Source: a virus
DNA: 38,080 nt
Virus record (IMG/VR): IMGVR_UViG_3300020156_000061
Coordinates: 1 to 38,080 of that record
Strand: one strand, 5' to 3'
A program made the position numbers and the translations under genes. Shown here piece after piece: positions 6,586 to 13,840 of this stretch. Position 1 is the stretch's first letter, and each line of letters starts with the position of its first letter. Below the pieces are notes generated by a model that worked only from the letters and a program-made list of their open reading frames with translations, had not been told where the DNA came from and searched no databases.

Positions 6586-7140
6586 ATGTCAAACGTATAC
6601 GAAGATTATGAACCACCAGTAAGCAAGGGTTTGTACCACACATTTGAAGACAATAAGACTTACACGATGCGTATTGTGAGTGAGCCGGTTGGCTACCTTT
6701 CGACATTCGAGCGCGGTGATAAAGTAACCGAACGAATGATGTACGCATGGCTGGTATGGAACTTTGAAACTGAAAGCGTTCAGGTGATGAAGCTTCCAAA
6801 AACCGCCTACAAAGAAATTGCCAAATTCGGCAAGGACCCAGAGTATGGCGACCCGCAAGAATACAACTTGCGTATTACCCGCACGGGTAAGAACTTCGAT
6901 ACAAAATACGACATCGTTGCCTCTCCTAAGAAACAGAAACTCGTTGAGATTATCAGCCAGGAAGATTTTGAAAAAATCCTTGACGTTGATGTTATCGAAG
7001 CAGTCTCAAAGGGTAAGGGCGTATCGAACGTAAATTGGTTGAAAGATTTTGCCAAGGGCGAAGGTACTACGGAACAGGAAGAAAACAAGAATACTGCCCC
7101 AGCCACCCCTAATAAGCCAGGCGAAGAAGAGGACTGGTAG
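6586..7140 (+). CDS. Single-stranded-DNA-binding-like protein
   Basis: The 184-aa product has a beta-rich core (about 15-130), with KTYTMRIVSEPVGYL, then YAWLVWNFETESVQVMKL and YNLRITRTGKNFDTKYDIVA. This resembles gp32-like or OB-fold phage SSBs in spacing of aromatic and basic residues. A flexible acidic tail follows and ends GEEEDW, analogous to the acidic, aromatic C-terminal tips SSBs use to recruit partners. Such a protein would coat ssDNA during replication by DnaB and recombination by RecA, both encoded nearby. Family assignment is by pattern only. Confidence 0.62.
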   Translation: MSNVYEDYEPPVSKGLYHTFEDNKTYTMRIVSEPVGYLSTFERGDKVTERMMYAWLVWNFETESVQVMKLPKTAYKEIAKFGKDPEYGDPQEYNLRITRTGKNFDTKYDIVASPKKQKLVEIISQEDFEKILDVDVIEAVSKGKGVSNVNWLKDFAKGEGTTEQEENKNTAPATPNKPGEEEDW

Positions 7141-7634
7141 TGTCCGAGCTCGAGCAACTACGCAGCGACATTTACCTGTATGATGGGAAGTACGAGGCAT
7201 TGTACTTGGATATCAAGAATCATACTAATGTCGCGCGTAAGCTCGTGCGGGGCGTCATAAACACCCCTACGTTGGAAGAAACCGCTTTTGATCTGGCGTT
7301 GTGCAACCAGAAGCTCGTGGAATGCGTAGCTATGGCGGGTTCGATTTTCCGAGGAGCCCAAAAATTTTACTACATAACCAAGCAGTCCCACAAAGATCGC
7401 TTGATTAAGGAGAAGAATATTGCCGAGGAAGCAGCCGAGAGCGAAGCGCTTGCGCTTTCAATCGAGGAATTCACAGTGATGGACCAAGCTGCATACAGCT
7501 ACGACATCGCCGTGAGGAGGTGGCAATCAACGGAAACGATGATTAACACTTTGCTTATAAGGCTAGGTTATGGGAAAACCCAAAGTAACACACATACCAG
7601 TGCAGTTCATCCGATCAATCAAAAAACGGATTGA
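7140..7634 (+). CDS. Helical hypothetical protein
   Basis: Translation likely begins at GTG 7140, overlapping the previous TAG by one base, with AGAGGA just upstream. The 164-aa product is predicted mostly helical (LEQLRSDIYLYDGKYEALYL at the start; EEAAESEALALSIEEFT later). Its fold recalls phage proteins with an N-terminal four-helix part. No catalytic motif is visible. The 3' end overlaps the next gene by 65 bases in another frame. Confidence 0.7.
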   Translation: MSELEQLRSDIYLYDGKYEALYLDIKNHTNVARKLVRGVINTPTLEETAFDLALCNQKLVECVAMAGSIFRGAQKFYYITKQSHKDRLIKEKNIAEEAAESEALALSIEEFTVMDQAAYSYDIAVRRWQSTETMINTLLIRLGYGKTQSNTHTSAVHPINQKTD

Positions 7635-7791
7635 AGTCGAGATTGTACCACTGGTGGAATATGAATATTTAACAGACCTTCGCGTATTCAACCGACCTTC
7701 GGGTGCCACGCAGGTATCGACGATGCTGGTGATAGCAATTTCAGGAATGCTATTTATCTTAATCGCCGGAGTACTTATGCTGGTACTATGA
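7570..7791 (+). CDS. Tail-anchored small membrane protein
   Basis: The 73-aa product has a basic beta-rich N-terminus (VQFIRSIKKRIEVEIVPLVE) and a hydrophobic C-terminal segment (TMLVIAISGMLFILIAGVLM) ending at the C-terminus. This is a tail-anchor topology with the soluble part in the cytoplasm. It begins inside the previous gene. Its TGA overlaps the rusA start. No family recognised. Confidence 0.62.
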   Translation: MGKPKVTHIPVQFIRSIKKRIEVEIVPLVEYEYLTDLRVFNRPSGATQVSTMLVIAISGMLFILIAGVLMLVL

Positions 7792-8198
7792 TGCAAGAGT
7801 TTTTCATACCCGTCCGAATGCCAAACCTTAACGACTATACCAAGGCGTTAAAGAGGGACCGGCAAATCGGCGCGAATATGAAAAAAGAATGGACCGAGAC
7901 CACAGCCCAGTATGCACAGCTGGCAAAACTCGGTCACTTCACCGAACCGATTACCCTAGAGTTTCACTGGTACGAACCAAATGAGAAGCGTGATATAGAT
8001 AACATCGCCTTCGCCAAAAAGTTTATACTGGATGGCCTCAAGCTTCGCGGCGTGATCACCGACGATAGCTATAAATGGGTAAAAGGATTCTCTGACCACT
8101 TTCATTACGAGGGCAAAGCTGGGGTACGCGTCGTGATGAGAGAGGTAACACAACCATATGATCACAGCACTACTACACTGGATGATCGACGCAAGTGA
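7788..8198 (+). CDS. rusA: RusA-family Holliday junction resolvase
   Basis: The 136-aa product matches the RusA family. It has an N-terminal segment (FFIPVRMPNLNDYTKALKRD), a conserved acidic core NEKRDIDNIAFAKKFILDGL with the catalytic aspartates of the D-x-D-N motif, and GVITDDSYKWVKGF with the third acidic pair. RusA enzymes cut four-way DNA junctions symmetrically, clearing recombination and replication intermediates before packaging. Length is close to the family norm of about 120. The RecA-like gene downstream supplies the matching strand-exchange activity. The start ATG overlaps the previous TGA. Confidence 0.88.
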   Translation: MMQEFFIPVRMPNLNDYTKALKRDRQIGANMKKEWTETTAQYAQLAKLGHFTEPITLEFHWYEPNEKRDIDNIAFAKKFILDGLKLRGVITDDSYKWVKGFSDHFHYEGKAGVRVVMREVTQPYDHSTTTLDDRRK

Positions 8199-8415
8199 TA
8201 TAGAGCTCGCGCTCTTCCTACTCGCTTGCTTCGGCCTTCTGGTAAAATTACTCATAAGTATCTGGGAGGATATAAATGGCAAAGAAAAAACACGAACATG
8301 GCCCGCTGTACTTGCACGCAAGGCGCGAGCTGGAATTAGCCGGTTTAAGCGAACCGAAGGGCGCAAACGACACATCCGTGTTCAGCACCACCCTACGCTT
8401 AGTAGACACCCTTGA
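8158..8415 (+). CDS. Possible small membrane protein overlapping rusA and the next gene
   Basis: ATG 8158 lies 41 bases before the end of rusA. The first 40 residues (MITALLHWMIDASDIELALF, then LLACFGLLVKLLISIW) form a convincing membrane helix and fill the gap between rusA and 8276. The C-terminal half is basic but overlaps the next gene by 140 bases and could be non-functional read-out. A weak AGAGAGGT lies upstream. It may be real, with only the N-terminal part selected. Confidence 0.42.
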   Translation: MITALLHWMIDASDIELALFLLACFGLLVKLLISIWEDINGKEKTRTWPAVLARKARAGISRFKRTEGRKRHIRVQHHPTLSRHP

Positions 8416-8716
8416 ACGCGGTACAAAGACAGAGTTTCAACGTAATGTCGTAATGGATATGTTCGCCTCGTTATCAAACGGAGCGGTGATCACCGATATC
8501 ACAGACGACCCTAGCGAGTGGGAACAGGTAGAAGGATTGGGCGATGGCGTCTCAGTCAATAAGCGCTGGAATAAAATCTTTTCAAAAGACGGTGGTAAAA
8601 CCTGGATACGCGGCGACGGCAGCGCATCTGGTGTATCAAAGCATATAGAGCCTATTGAGGAGGAATCAAGCGATGCCAACGAAACCAAAAAAGACGTTCA
8701 ACCTGATAAAAGCTAG
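8276..8716 (+). CDS. Hypothetical protein, acidic C-terminus
   Basis: GGGAGGA precedes ATG 8276 closely. The 146-aa product has a basic N-terminus (MAKKKHEHGPLYLHARRELE), a middle region with helical character (ERGTKTEFQRNVVMDMFASL), then WNKIFSKDGGKTWIRGDG and an acidic tail (EPIEEESSDANETKKD). I do not recognise the family. It overlaps the recA-like start by 44 bases, indicating coupling with the recombination gene. Confidence 0.7.
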   Translation: MAKKKHEHGPLYLHARRELELAGLSEPKGANDTSVFSTTLRLVDTLERGTKTEFQRNVVMDMFASLSNGAVITDITDDPSEWEQVEGLGDGVSVNKRWNKIFSKDGGKTWIRGDGSASGVSKHIEPIEEESSDANETKKDVQPDKS

Positions 8717-9542
8717 TGATCTGGCCGAGCGTGAGTACTTGCCAACCGGCATTGCTGATCTCGATGCAGTCATTAAAGGCTTTCCGCGCAAGCAGATAAC
8801 GGAAATATTCGCCCTGGAGAAAGTCGGTAAAACGACACTCACGCTTATGGCTATCGCAGCCATAACGCGGGCGAAGAAAAAAGTTATTTTCGTGGATGCG
8901 GAAAACTCCTTTAACAAGGACCGAGCAATTGCCTTGGGCGTTGATCTTAAACAGCTGATCATTGCCAAGGAAAACATCCTGGAAGACGTGGCGCAGCTGA
9001 TTATGGATAATGTTGCGGACTGCGAGGCGCTTATCATAGATTCGCTACCGCAGCTGATACCAAGGCGTGAATACCAGGGTGAATTCGGTGATGCAAATAT
9101 AGGCGCAAAAGCAAAGGTGCTCAACGAGTTCATGCGGCGTATCACGCCGGAACTGGACAAAAGTAACTGCGCACTCATCTGCATCAACCAGCTACGGCCA
9201 AACGTTGGAGCTGGACCATATGACCCTAAGTACGTCATTCCTGGCGGATGGGCTCTGCGTTATGCGGCAGCACTGCGATTGCAACTTTCGCGCAACAATT
9301 CGAGCGATCTTATTGTGAAGCAAGTTGACGGAGTAAGGATGCAGGTCGGGCATATCGTTCACTGTAAGGTAATCAAAACCAAGAACGGCTCGTACGAAGG
9401 TGCTATTGTTGATTACCGATTGATGTACGAGGACGCACCGATTATTCCGGAAAGCGAAGTCGTGGACCCAACCGAAAAAAAGCCGGTTACAAAAAAGGCA
9501 GCCGGCAAGAAAAAGGCACCTGCAAAACCAAAGAAAAAATAG
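8673..9542 (+). CDS. RecA/UvsX-like recombinase
   Basis: The start is ATG 8673 with GAGGAGGA at 8657-8664. The 289-aa protein has Walker A ALEKVGKTT (47-55), KKVIFVDAENSF as in RecA, Walker B ALIIDS with D123, and INQLRPNVGAG followed by IPGGWALRYAAALRLQL, which matches the RecA L2 and following core. It should polymerise on ssDNA and drive homologous strand exchange. It is shorter than cellular RecA (about 350), like phage versions, and ends with a Lys/Ala-rich tail (KKAAGKKKAPAKPKKK) that may add DNA contacts. Neighbours RusA and the SSB-like protein complete a recombination set. Confidence 0.9.
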   Translation: MPTKPKKTFNLIKASDLAEREYLPTGIADLDAVIKGFPRKQITEIFALEKVGKTTLTLMAIAAITRAKKKVIFVDAENSFNKDRAIALGVDLKQLIIAKENILEDVAQLIMDNVADCEALIIDSLPQLIPRREYQGEFGDANIGAKAKVLNEFMRRITPELDKSNCALICINQLRPNVGAGPYDPKYVIPGGWALRYAAALRLQLSRNNSSDLIVKQVDGVRMQVGHIVHCKVIKTKNGSYEGAIVDYRLMYEDAPIIPESEVVDPTEKKPVTKKAAGKKKAPAKPKKK

Positions 9543-9549
9543 AGGATAC

Positions 9550-9939
9550 ATGAAGCTAACTGACCAGCAAATCGCAAACTTACACCGTAACAACAGAGTA
9601 AAGTTCGAGTTGTTGGCCCAGCCATGCGTGGATTGTAAAATCCAGTGGCACCCTCTAGTAATGACCTTCGATCACACAGACAGGAGTAAAAAGAGAAATG
9701 AAATCTCCAAGCTCCTCGTCTGTGCACCGGAGGAGTTCGATGCCGAAGTAGCAAAGTGCGATGTTGTATGTCGCAACTGTCACCAAATCCGAGAATATCT
9801 AAGAGACCTCAATATTCTCAACATTAGCAAAGGAAAACAACCGGCGTACCGTTTCTACGAAAAACTCATACCGTATTTGTGCGGTGGGGCTACCCTCCGT
9901 AGCGACGCTTATCAGTACGTGAAGGCAGACATCCGATGA
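9550..9939 (+). CDS. HNH-like nuclease / zinc-binding protein
   Basis: The 129-aa product carries CVDC (about residue 26), then VMTFDHTDRSKKRNEISKLL and VVCRNCHQIREYLRDL. Two CxxC pairs plus the DH and the CH make a zinc-stabilised HNH fold as in many phage endonucleases. The histidine of FDH would be the catalytic general base. It may be a free-standing homing endonuclease or act in packaging or recombination. A second HNH-type gene follows at once, overlapping by four bases. Confidence 0.75.
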   Translation: MKLTDQQIANLHRNNRVKFELLAQPCVDCKIQWHPLVMTFDHTDRSKKRNEISKLLVCAPEEFDAEVAKCDVVCRNCHQIREYLRDLNILNISKGKQPAYRFYEKLIPYLCGGATLRSDAYQYVKADIR

Positions 9940-10349
9940 AAAATACTGGTGGATTAAAAAACACCGGAGGCTTACGCCCAAATCGTTACGGAATGAAAAT
10001 GCGCGGCGGAATTCGCAAGCGCGGACGCATTGCAGAGGAACGATCGGCCCGGCGAAAACAATGGATAGAGGACCATCCGCCAAAAGTAGCAGCGAACGGC
10101 CGCAAGTATTACATGTGCCACATCTGCGTATATTTTGGCGAGTGGCCAGAGGTCGCGTTAGTATGGTTTGAAAACTTCGTGCTCGAACACGTAGAGGCAA
10201 AGGGCCACATGACCCTAGAACAATCACAAGAAGATAGTAATTTAGCACCCGCACACCGGGATTGCAATTTAGAGAAAGGTTCATTATCACTATGGCAAAT
10301 GAAAATCTCCCCAAAAAGCGGTTTGCCAAATCCGCACCTAAAAGAATAA
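9936..10349 (+). CDS. HNH endonuclease-like protein
   Basis: The 137-aa product begins with a Gly/Arg-rich basic arm (NTGGLRPNRYGMKMRGGIRK) and then has MCHICVYFG, LEHVEAKGHMT and SNLAPAHRDCNLEKGS. CxxC, the H of EH, N of SNLAP, the H of AHRDC and NLEKGS are the landmarks of classic HNH (PF01844-like) nucleases. Start ATG overlaps the previous TGA. A free-standing nuclease is most likely; with no interrupted gene visible, homing is only a suggestion. Confidence 0.8.
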   Translation: MKNTGGLKNTGGLRPNRYGMKMRGGIRKRGRIAEERSARRKQWIEDHPPKVAANGRKYYMCHICVYFGEWPEVALVWFENFVLEHVEAKGHMTLEQSQEDSNLAPAHRDCNLEKGSLSLWQMKISPKSGLPNPHLKE

Positions 10350-10516
10350 GGGTAGAAGTGTGGGAAGAATTAAAACAAAACGACACCATCCCCCCTATGC
10401 TTAGAGCTGGTTGGGAATCTGCGAGTAGTGTATTTAGCAGTAGCACTGTCCAACACTACGACATACGCCGAAGCAACGATAAAGTATATATGGTATCAGT
10501 ATGGCCCGCTTCATAA
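10292..10516 (+). CDS. Small hypothetical protein
   Basis: I place the start at ATG 10292, giving 74 aa (MANENLPKKRFAKSAPKRIR onward); a start at 10262 exists deeper inside the HNH gene. AGAAAGG is 12 bases upstream. The N-terminus is basic, and the C-terminal half (VFSSSTVQHYDIRRSNDKVY) looks beta-rich. No family recognised. It overlaps the lysozyme gene by 16 bases. Confidence 0.6.
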   Translation: MANENLPKKRFAKSAPKRIRVEVWEELKQNDTIPPMLRAGWESASSVFSSSTVQHYDIRRSNDKVYMVSVWPAS

Positions 10517-11124
10517 CGATACTATTAATCGCTGCGGTTCTGTACATTGTAGGAACGAGCCAGCAAACATACGCGTTTTTCGTTAAAAATTCGCACGCTG
10601 AGGCCGTTCCGGCACCAAACCCGACCAACATACCATCTCCAACTCCAGAAGCCCGTACAGAGCCTCTCACGGCGTCAAATGAAAAACCGGCAGAAAAATT
10701 AGTACAGCCGAGTATACCAATCTCCCCCCAAATTAGTACTCCACAAAAGACTAATGAGCAAATTGTATGGGAGCGATTGATCGCCGAGGGGTTCTCGCGC
10801 GAGCAAACAGCCGGCATAATGGGAAACCTGCAGCAAGAGCATAACTTCAAGACAAACGATTCTCCTGGAGGACTTGGCATTGCACAGTGGATGGGTGGCC
10901 GACGCGCTGCGCTCCTGGCAAAAGCGAACCCTTATGATATCAACACGCAGTTTGATTTCATGATGGAAGAATTGGCCGGAAGTTACGCGTATGTAAAGAA
11001 GGCTATCCTGGCATCCGGACTAGACGGGGCGCTCCTGGCGTTTCAAAATGAATACGAAAGGTGCGGCAAGTGCATGGAATCGAAACGATTTATGTACGCC
11101 CACCAGATATTAGGAAAATATTAA
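10501..11124 (+). CDS. Membrane-anchored phage lysozyme (tail-lysozyme-type domain)
   Basis: The 207-aa protein starts with an N-terminal hydrophobic segment (FITILLIAAVLYIVGT), which is either a signal peptide or an anchor. A Pro-rich linker (30-85) follows, then a globular domain with WERLIAEGFSREQTAGIMGN, QQEHNF (E113) and GGLGIAQW. This is the pattern of Phage_lysozyme2 (PF18013), which hydrolyses the glycan of peptidoglycan; E113 is the likely catalytic acid. Closing residues include two cysteines (RCGKCME). Unlike the leftward amidase, it is in the early-strand operon. It may be exported by the host and act in lysis or in superinfection control. Confidence 0.83.
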   Translation: MARFITILLIAAVLYIVGTSQQTYAFFVKNSHAEAVPAPNPTNIPSPTPEARTEPLTASNEKPAEKLVQPSIPISPQISTPQKTNEQIVWERLIAEGFSREQTAGIMGNLQQEHNFKTNDSPGGLGIAQWMGGRRAALLAKANPYDINTQFDFMMEELAGSYAYVKKAILASGLDGALLAFQNEYERCGKCMESKRFMYAHQILGKY

Positions 11125-11399
11125 TGCAAATATACCGCCACAACATTCTGCCGCAGGGCGAAGAGTTGATGCACGTTCCGTTCGATAACTGCAAGTGCAA
11201 ACCGAAAGTTATAGACAAGGGAGGTGTACCGCACCTGTTTCATCAATCGTTCGATCACCGCGAGCTTGTGTATGCTGTGGAAATAATGCTTGGTTTTCGC
11301 TGCAAGGAGCACGGCCATTATGTTGACCGCGATAAGCCCGGATGCGCGCACACCGGACTGCCGGACCGATACTACGAATACCCTCACCCAAAGCAATAG
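11124..11399 (+). CDS. Cys/His-rich small protein
   Basis: The ATG at 11124 overlaps the lysozyme stop by one base. The 91-aa product has the cysteine/histidine clusters NCKCKP, RCKEHGHYV and GCAHTGLP, suggesting a zinc-binding fold. It also has HNILPQGEELMHVPFDN near the start. It ends inside the 5' arm of the terminator hairpin and is the last rightward gene. No named family recognised. Confidence 0.7.
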   Translation: MQIYRHNILPQGEELMHVPFDNCKCKPKVIDKGGVPHLFHQSFDHRELVYAVEIMLGFRCKEHGHYVDRDKPGCAHTGLPDRYYEYPHPKQ

Positions 11400-11427
11400 C
11401 CCCGCGAGATGCGAGGCTATTTTGTTT
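11395..11427 (+). terminator. Rho-independent terminator of the rightward operon
   Basis: AATAGCC (11395-11401) pairs with GGCTATT (11415-11421), and CGC (11403-11405) with GCG (11411-11413) around a GAGAT loop. TTTGTTT follows. The stop codon of the last rightward gene lies in the 5' arm. On the opposite strand no T-run follows the stem, so it should act mainly on rightward transcripts. Confidence 0.78.
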
Positions 11428-11524
11428 GACGTGATGTTTATTTCTAACTTATGTGTGAGGTGGAGTTTTTTGGGAGGTGTGTTGTTAAGGAAGGTGCAAA
11501 GTATTGTTCGACCACTACTTATGG

Positions 11525-11680
11525 CTAAAGTGTACCAGTACCCTGGCGGCTGCGCAATAACCAAACGATAAGCGCAATGATTATCACGACCCATAACAGA
11601 TGCCATAGGCTCATTCCCAGCTGTGTGATCGCCCACAGAGCCAGAAGGAACACGAGGATTGCGACGATGATATCCCACAT
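11525..11680 (-). CDS. Two-helix small membrane protein (51 aa)
   Basis: AAAGGAGA precedes ATG 11680 on the minus strand. The product has two hydrophobic stretches (MWDIIVAILVFLLALWA; then SLWHLLWVVIIIALIVWLL), a short turn and the basic end RSRQGTGTL. Its size and pattern resemble the lmo0937-type small membrane protein family. It is the last gene of the leftward lysis cassette, so a holin or antiholin role is possible. It is not in any larger frame and has a clear ribosome-binding site. Confidence 0.68.
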   Translation of the reverse strand: MWDIIVAILVFLLALWAITQLGMSLWHLLWVVIIIALIVWLLRSRQGTGTL

Positions 11681-11696
11681 AATTCAGTTCTCCTTT

Positions 11697-12005
11697 CTAT
11701 TTGTTATCTTTAGATTTGTATATGCCGAACATCGTCAGTATGAATGCGCCGGCGGCCGAGCACACGCTGCTGAGCGCCACGATTCGTACCACATCTGTCC
11801 AGCCCATCACGACTGCTAAGCTTGGCGTAATGATGCCGAGGCCGATCAGCGTGTCGCCGATAATGTACACGCGCAGCTTTGTTTTTTCCGAAACGGTACC
11901 AACCAACTGTTGTACGTTCGGGTCCTGGCTAACTTCGTCGGCCGTCGCTTGGACGCGTTCTGTTTGTATTTTTAATTTTTCCTGGTCCTCTGGGCTGAAA
12001 GCCAT
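11697..12005 (-). CDS. Nested holin-like protein started inside the endolysin gene
   Basis: In the same frame, Met385 of the endolysin is preceded on the minus strand by AAAGGAGG (12018-12011) and a five-base spacer, as strong as any start in the window. Initiation there gives 102 aa: a hydrophilic helical part (SPEDQEKLKIQTERVQATAD) followed by two membrane helices (VYIIGDTLIGLGIITPSLAV; VRIVALSSVCSAAGAFILTM) and KSKDNK. This is the size and layout of a class II holin. The gene could give both the fusion and the free holin. Confidence 0.66.
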   Translation of the reverse strand: MAFSPEDQEKLKIQTERVQATADEVSQDPNVQQLVGTVSEKTKLRVYIIGDTLIGLGIITPSLAVVMGWTDVVRIVALSSVCSAAGAFILTMFGIYKSKDNK

Positions 12006-13157
12006 ATCATCCTCCTTTGGATTATCATTATTTGGGTCGGGTGGTATATCTGGGTTTGGTTCCGGAGCGACGTGGGTGCCTACTCCTACGATTTGATTCA
12101 CCGGCTGCTTAGTAACGGTGTTGCTCTTTACAGTGCGGCCAGTTTCTTTACCGTCGGTTAAGGTGACAGTATAGACGATTGTGCGCACACCATCCAGTCC
12201 CATTTGCAATACGCGCTCTTCGCCTTTCGGAATTGTAGGGTCATCCTGACGTGTAGTTTCAAACGGTACGACCTCTGTTTTTGTTTCCTCTTTGGTGGTA
12301 ACTACGGGTGCAGGTGGTGGGGTGGTAGGGCGTGGTCCTGGGCGCGGCGTACCCGCATCGCCTGAGCCAACCTCGGTAGCTGTTTCAATATCTACCCAGA
12401 ATTTTAGGCCATTCCAGTCGATCTGCGCAAGCCACATACCGGCATACAGGCCGACATCGTGAACGTAGAATTTACCAGGTATTTTGTAGCGTGAGCCGCT
12501 TTGTGCGTTTCCTAAGTCCTGGTCAGGAGTTGCGTATCCATCCGCGTCAACCTCTACGAGCGGTTCAGCTGGGATACCGTTTTCATCCCAAGTAAAGTCG
12601 TGTCGGCATAATTCGTTGGTGCGGATTTGCCAAATACCACCAATGAATTGAACGTCATTCACAGCGTAAATTTTATCGAACTTGATATACGAGCCAGGCT
12701 CAACGATTTGGTCAACGAGATTAACTGGAGGAGGTGGAGGGGTACCAGTGTAACGATATACGGTTACTTCCGGACGGCCGTTAAGATTCCACAGCCAGTT
12801 ATGATCATCGATGTGGATTCCGTTATAGCCATACGCGCAGTGGATAATGCGCGAAGTATCGATGTAGTATCCGGTGTGACCGGCCGCTCCACCACTCGCG
12901 CCGCGACGACCCCATATGAATACATCACCACGCTTCCTGGAGCCGTCAGTTACTCGTGTCCATCCGTTACGCTCAAGATCACCGAATAAGCTATCGGTGT
13001 TTCCTATGTTGACGCCTATTGGCAACCCTCCGGCAAGCCTCAGCGATATGTACACGGCGCTCGAGCAATCGTAGCTATGTGGTCCAAGACGGGCAGCCAT
13101 TGAGTAGGTAACTTTACCTAAACGGTCCCCCATCCATTTTATTGCTGCTTCTATCAT
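11697..13157 (-). CDS. Endolysin: Pal-type amidase + SH3-like + G5 + holin-like C-terminus
   Basis: The 486-aa protein has four parts. Residues 1-140 are a PF05382 (Dp-1 Pal) amidase, with SYDCSSAVY giving catalytic C31 and AAGHTGYYID giving H94; RKRGDVFIWGRRGAS and IIHCAYGYNGIHIDDHNW are family hallmarks. After PPPPP, residues 150-270 look like SH3-type wall-binding modules. Residues about 287-362 form a G5 domain (TKEETKTEVVPFETTRQDD), which family knowledge links to GlcNAc binding. The C-terminus has a helical region and two membrane helices (about 430-455 and 460-478). An in-frame start for the last part is listed separately. No signal peptide is seen. The full-length form would be a membrane-tethered wall hydrolase. 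Confidence 0.85.
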   Translation of the reverse strand: MIEAAIKWMGDRLGKVTYSMAARLGPHSYDCSSAVYISLRLAGGLPIGVNIGNTDSLFGDLERNGWTRVTDGSRKRGDVFIWGRRGASGGAAGHTGYYIDTSRIIHCAYGYNGIHIDDHNWLWNLNGRPEVTVYRYTGTPPPPPVNLVDQIVEPGSYIKFDKIYAVNDVQFIGGIWQIRTNELCRHDFTWDENGIPAEPLVEVDADGYATPDQDLGNAQSGSRYKIPGKFYVHDVGLYAGMWLAQIDWNGLKFWVDIETATEVGSGDAGTPRPGPRPTTPPPAPVVTTKEETKTEVVPFETTRQDDPTIPKGEERVLQMGLDGVRTIVYTVTLTDGKETGRTVKSNTVTKQPVNQIVGVGTHVAPEPNPDIPPDPNNDNPKEDDMAFSPEDQEKLKIQTERVQATADEVSQDPNVQQLVGTVSEKTKLRVYIIGDTLIGLGIITPSLAVVMGWTDVVRIVALSSVCSAAGAFILTMFGIYKSKDNK

Positions 13158-13197
13158 TAATCCCCCTTCCTAGCGATTATGATTTCATTGTACACCA

Positions 13198-13839
13198 TTA
13201 GGATTCAGTTGCAGGAGTGGGGGCGCAGGTATAGCGCGGAGCGGCCGGCTCGAACGGTTCCTCACGAGAGCACGTATATTCAGTCGTCAGGTAAGTAAAC
13301 TTCCAGGAAACAGGAGGTTGGCCATCAGCACCGGGATTCCCGGCAGCACCGGCCGGTCCAGTTGGTCCAATCGGTCCCGCCTCACCCGTATCACCTTTTG
13401 GGCCCGTGCAGTTTCCATTCGCGCAATAATTGACAACTGCATTCTGTATTTGAGCGCTCGTCACCGGAGGCGCATCTTTGCCATTCGCACCGTCTTCCCC
13501 TTTACATTTGCCGTCGTTACAATACTGGGATACGGCTGCGAAAACCGTAGACATCGACGGAGCTTTGCCCTCACAAATGCCGGTGTTGGCACAATAATCA
13601 TAAACTGCTTGTGCTACCTGTTCAGGCGTAGGCGGAGGGCCTTGTGGACCAGTATCACCTTTTATGCCTGGCGATGCTGGTGCGATCGTCGTAACATAGT
13701 CTTTGCCGGCTTCCGCTTTTTCTGCCACCTGGTATGTCGTTAGAGCTAAAAGCCCCATGAAGAGTAGGTTTGCAATTATAATTGCAGCAATTATAATCTT
13801 TTGCCTTTTAGTCATACCTTGAGGTGATATTTGTTCCAT
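13198..13839 (-). CDS. Membrane-anchored collagen-like protein with Cys repeats
   Basis: The 213-aa product has an N-terminal membrane helix (KIIIAAIIIANLLFMGLLAL), short collagen-like Gly-X-Y runs (PGIKGDTGPQGPP; GPKGDTGEAGPIGPTGPAGA), and three copies of a module built like AVxxYCxxGxC: VAQAVYDYCANTGICEG, VFAAVSQYCNDGKCKG and IQNAVVNYCANGNCTG. Each copy holds two cysteines. Similar Gly-X-Y plus YC modules occur in actinobacterial and phage proteins. It sits in the lysis cassette, so a spanin-like or envelope-linking role is possible but unproven. Start MEQIS at 13839 has no strong ribosome site; an ATG at 13815 is an alternative. Confidence 0.75.
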   Translation of the reverse strand: MEQISPQGMTKRQKIIIAAIIIANLLFMGLLALTTYQVAEKAEAGKDYVTTIAPASPGIKGDTGPQGPPPTPEQVAQAVYDYCANTGICEGKAPSMSTVFAAVSQYCNDGKCKGEDGANGKDAPPVTSAQIQNAVVNYCANGNCTGPKGDTGEAGPIGPTGPAGAAGNPGADGQPPVSWKFTYLTTEYTCSREEPFEPAAPRYTCAPTPATES

Positions 13840-13840
13840 A

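Noticed and set aside
11395-11421. Terminator acting on leftward transcripts
   Set aside because: The stem is symmetrical, but no T-run follows it on the minus strand.
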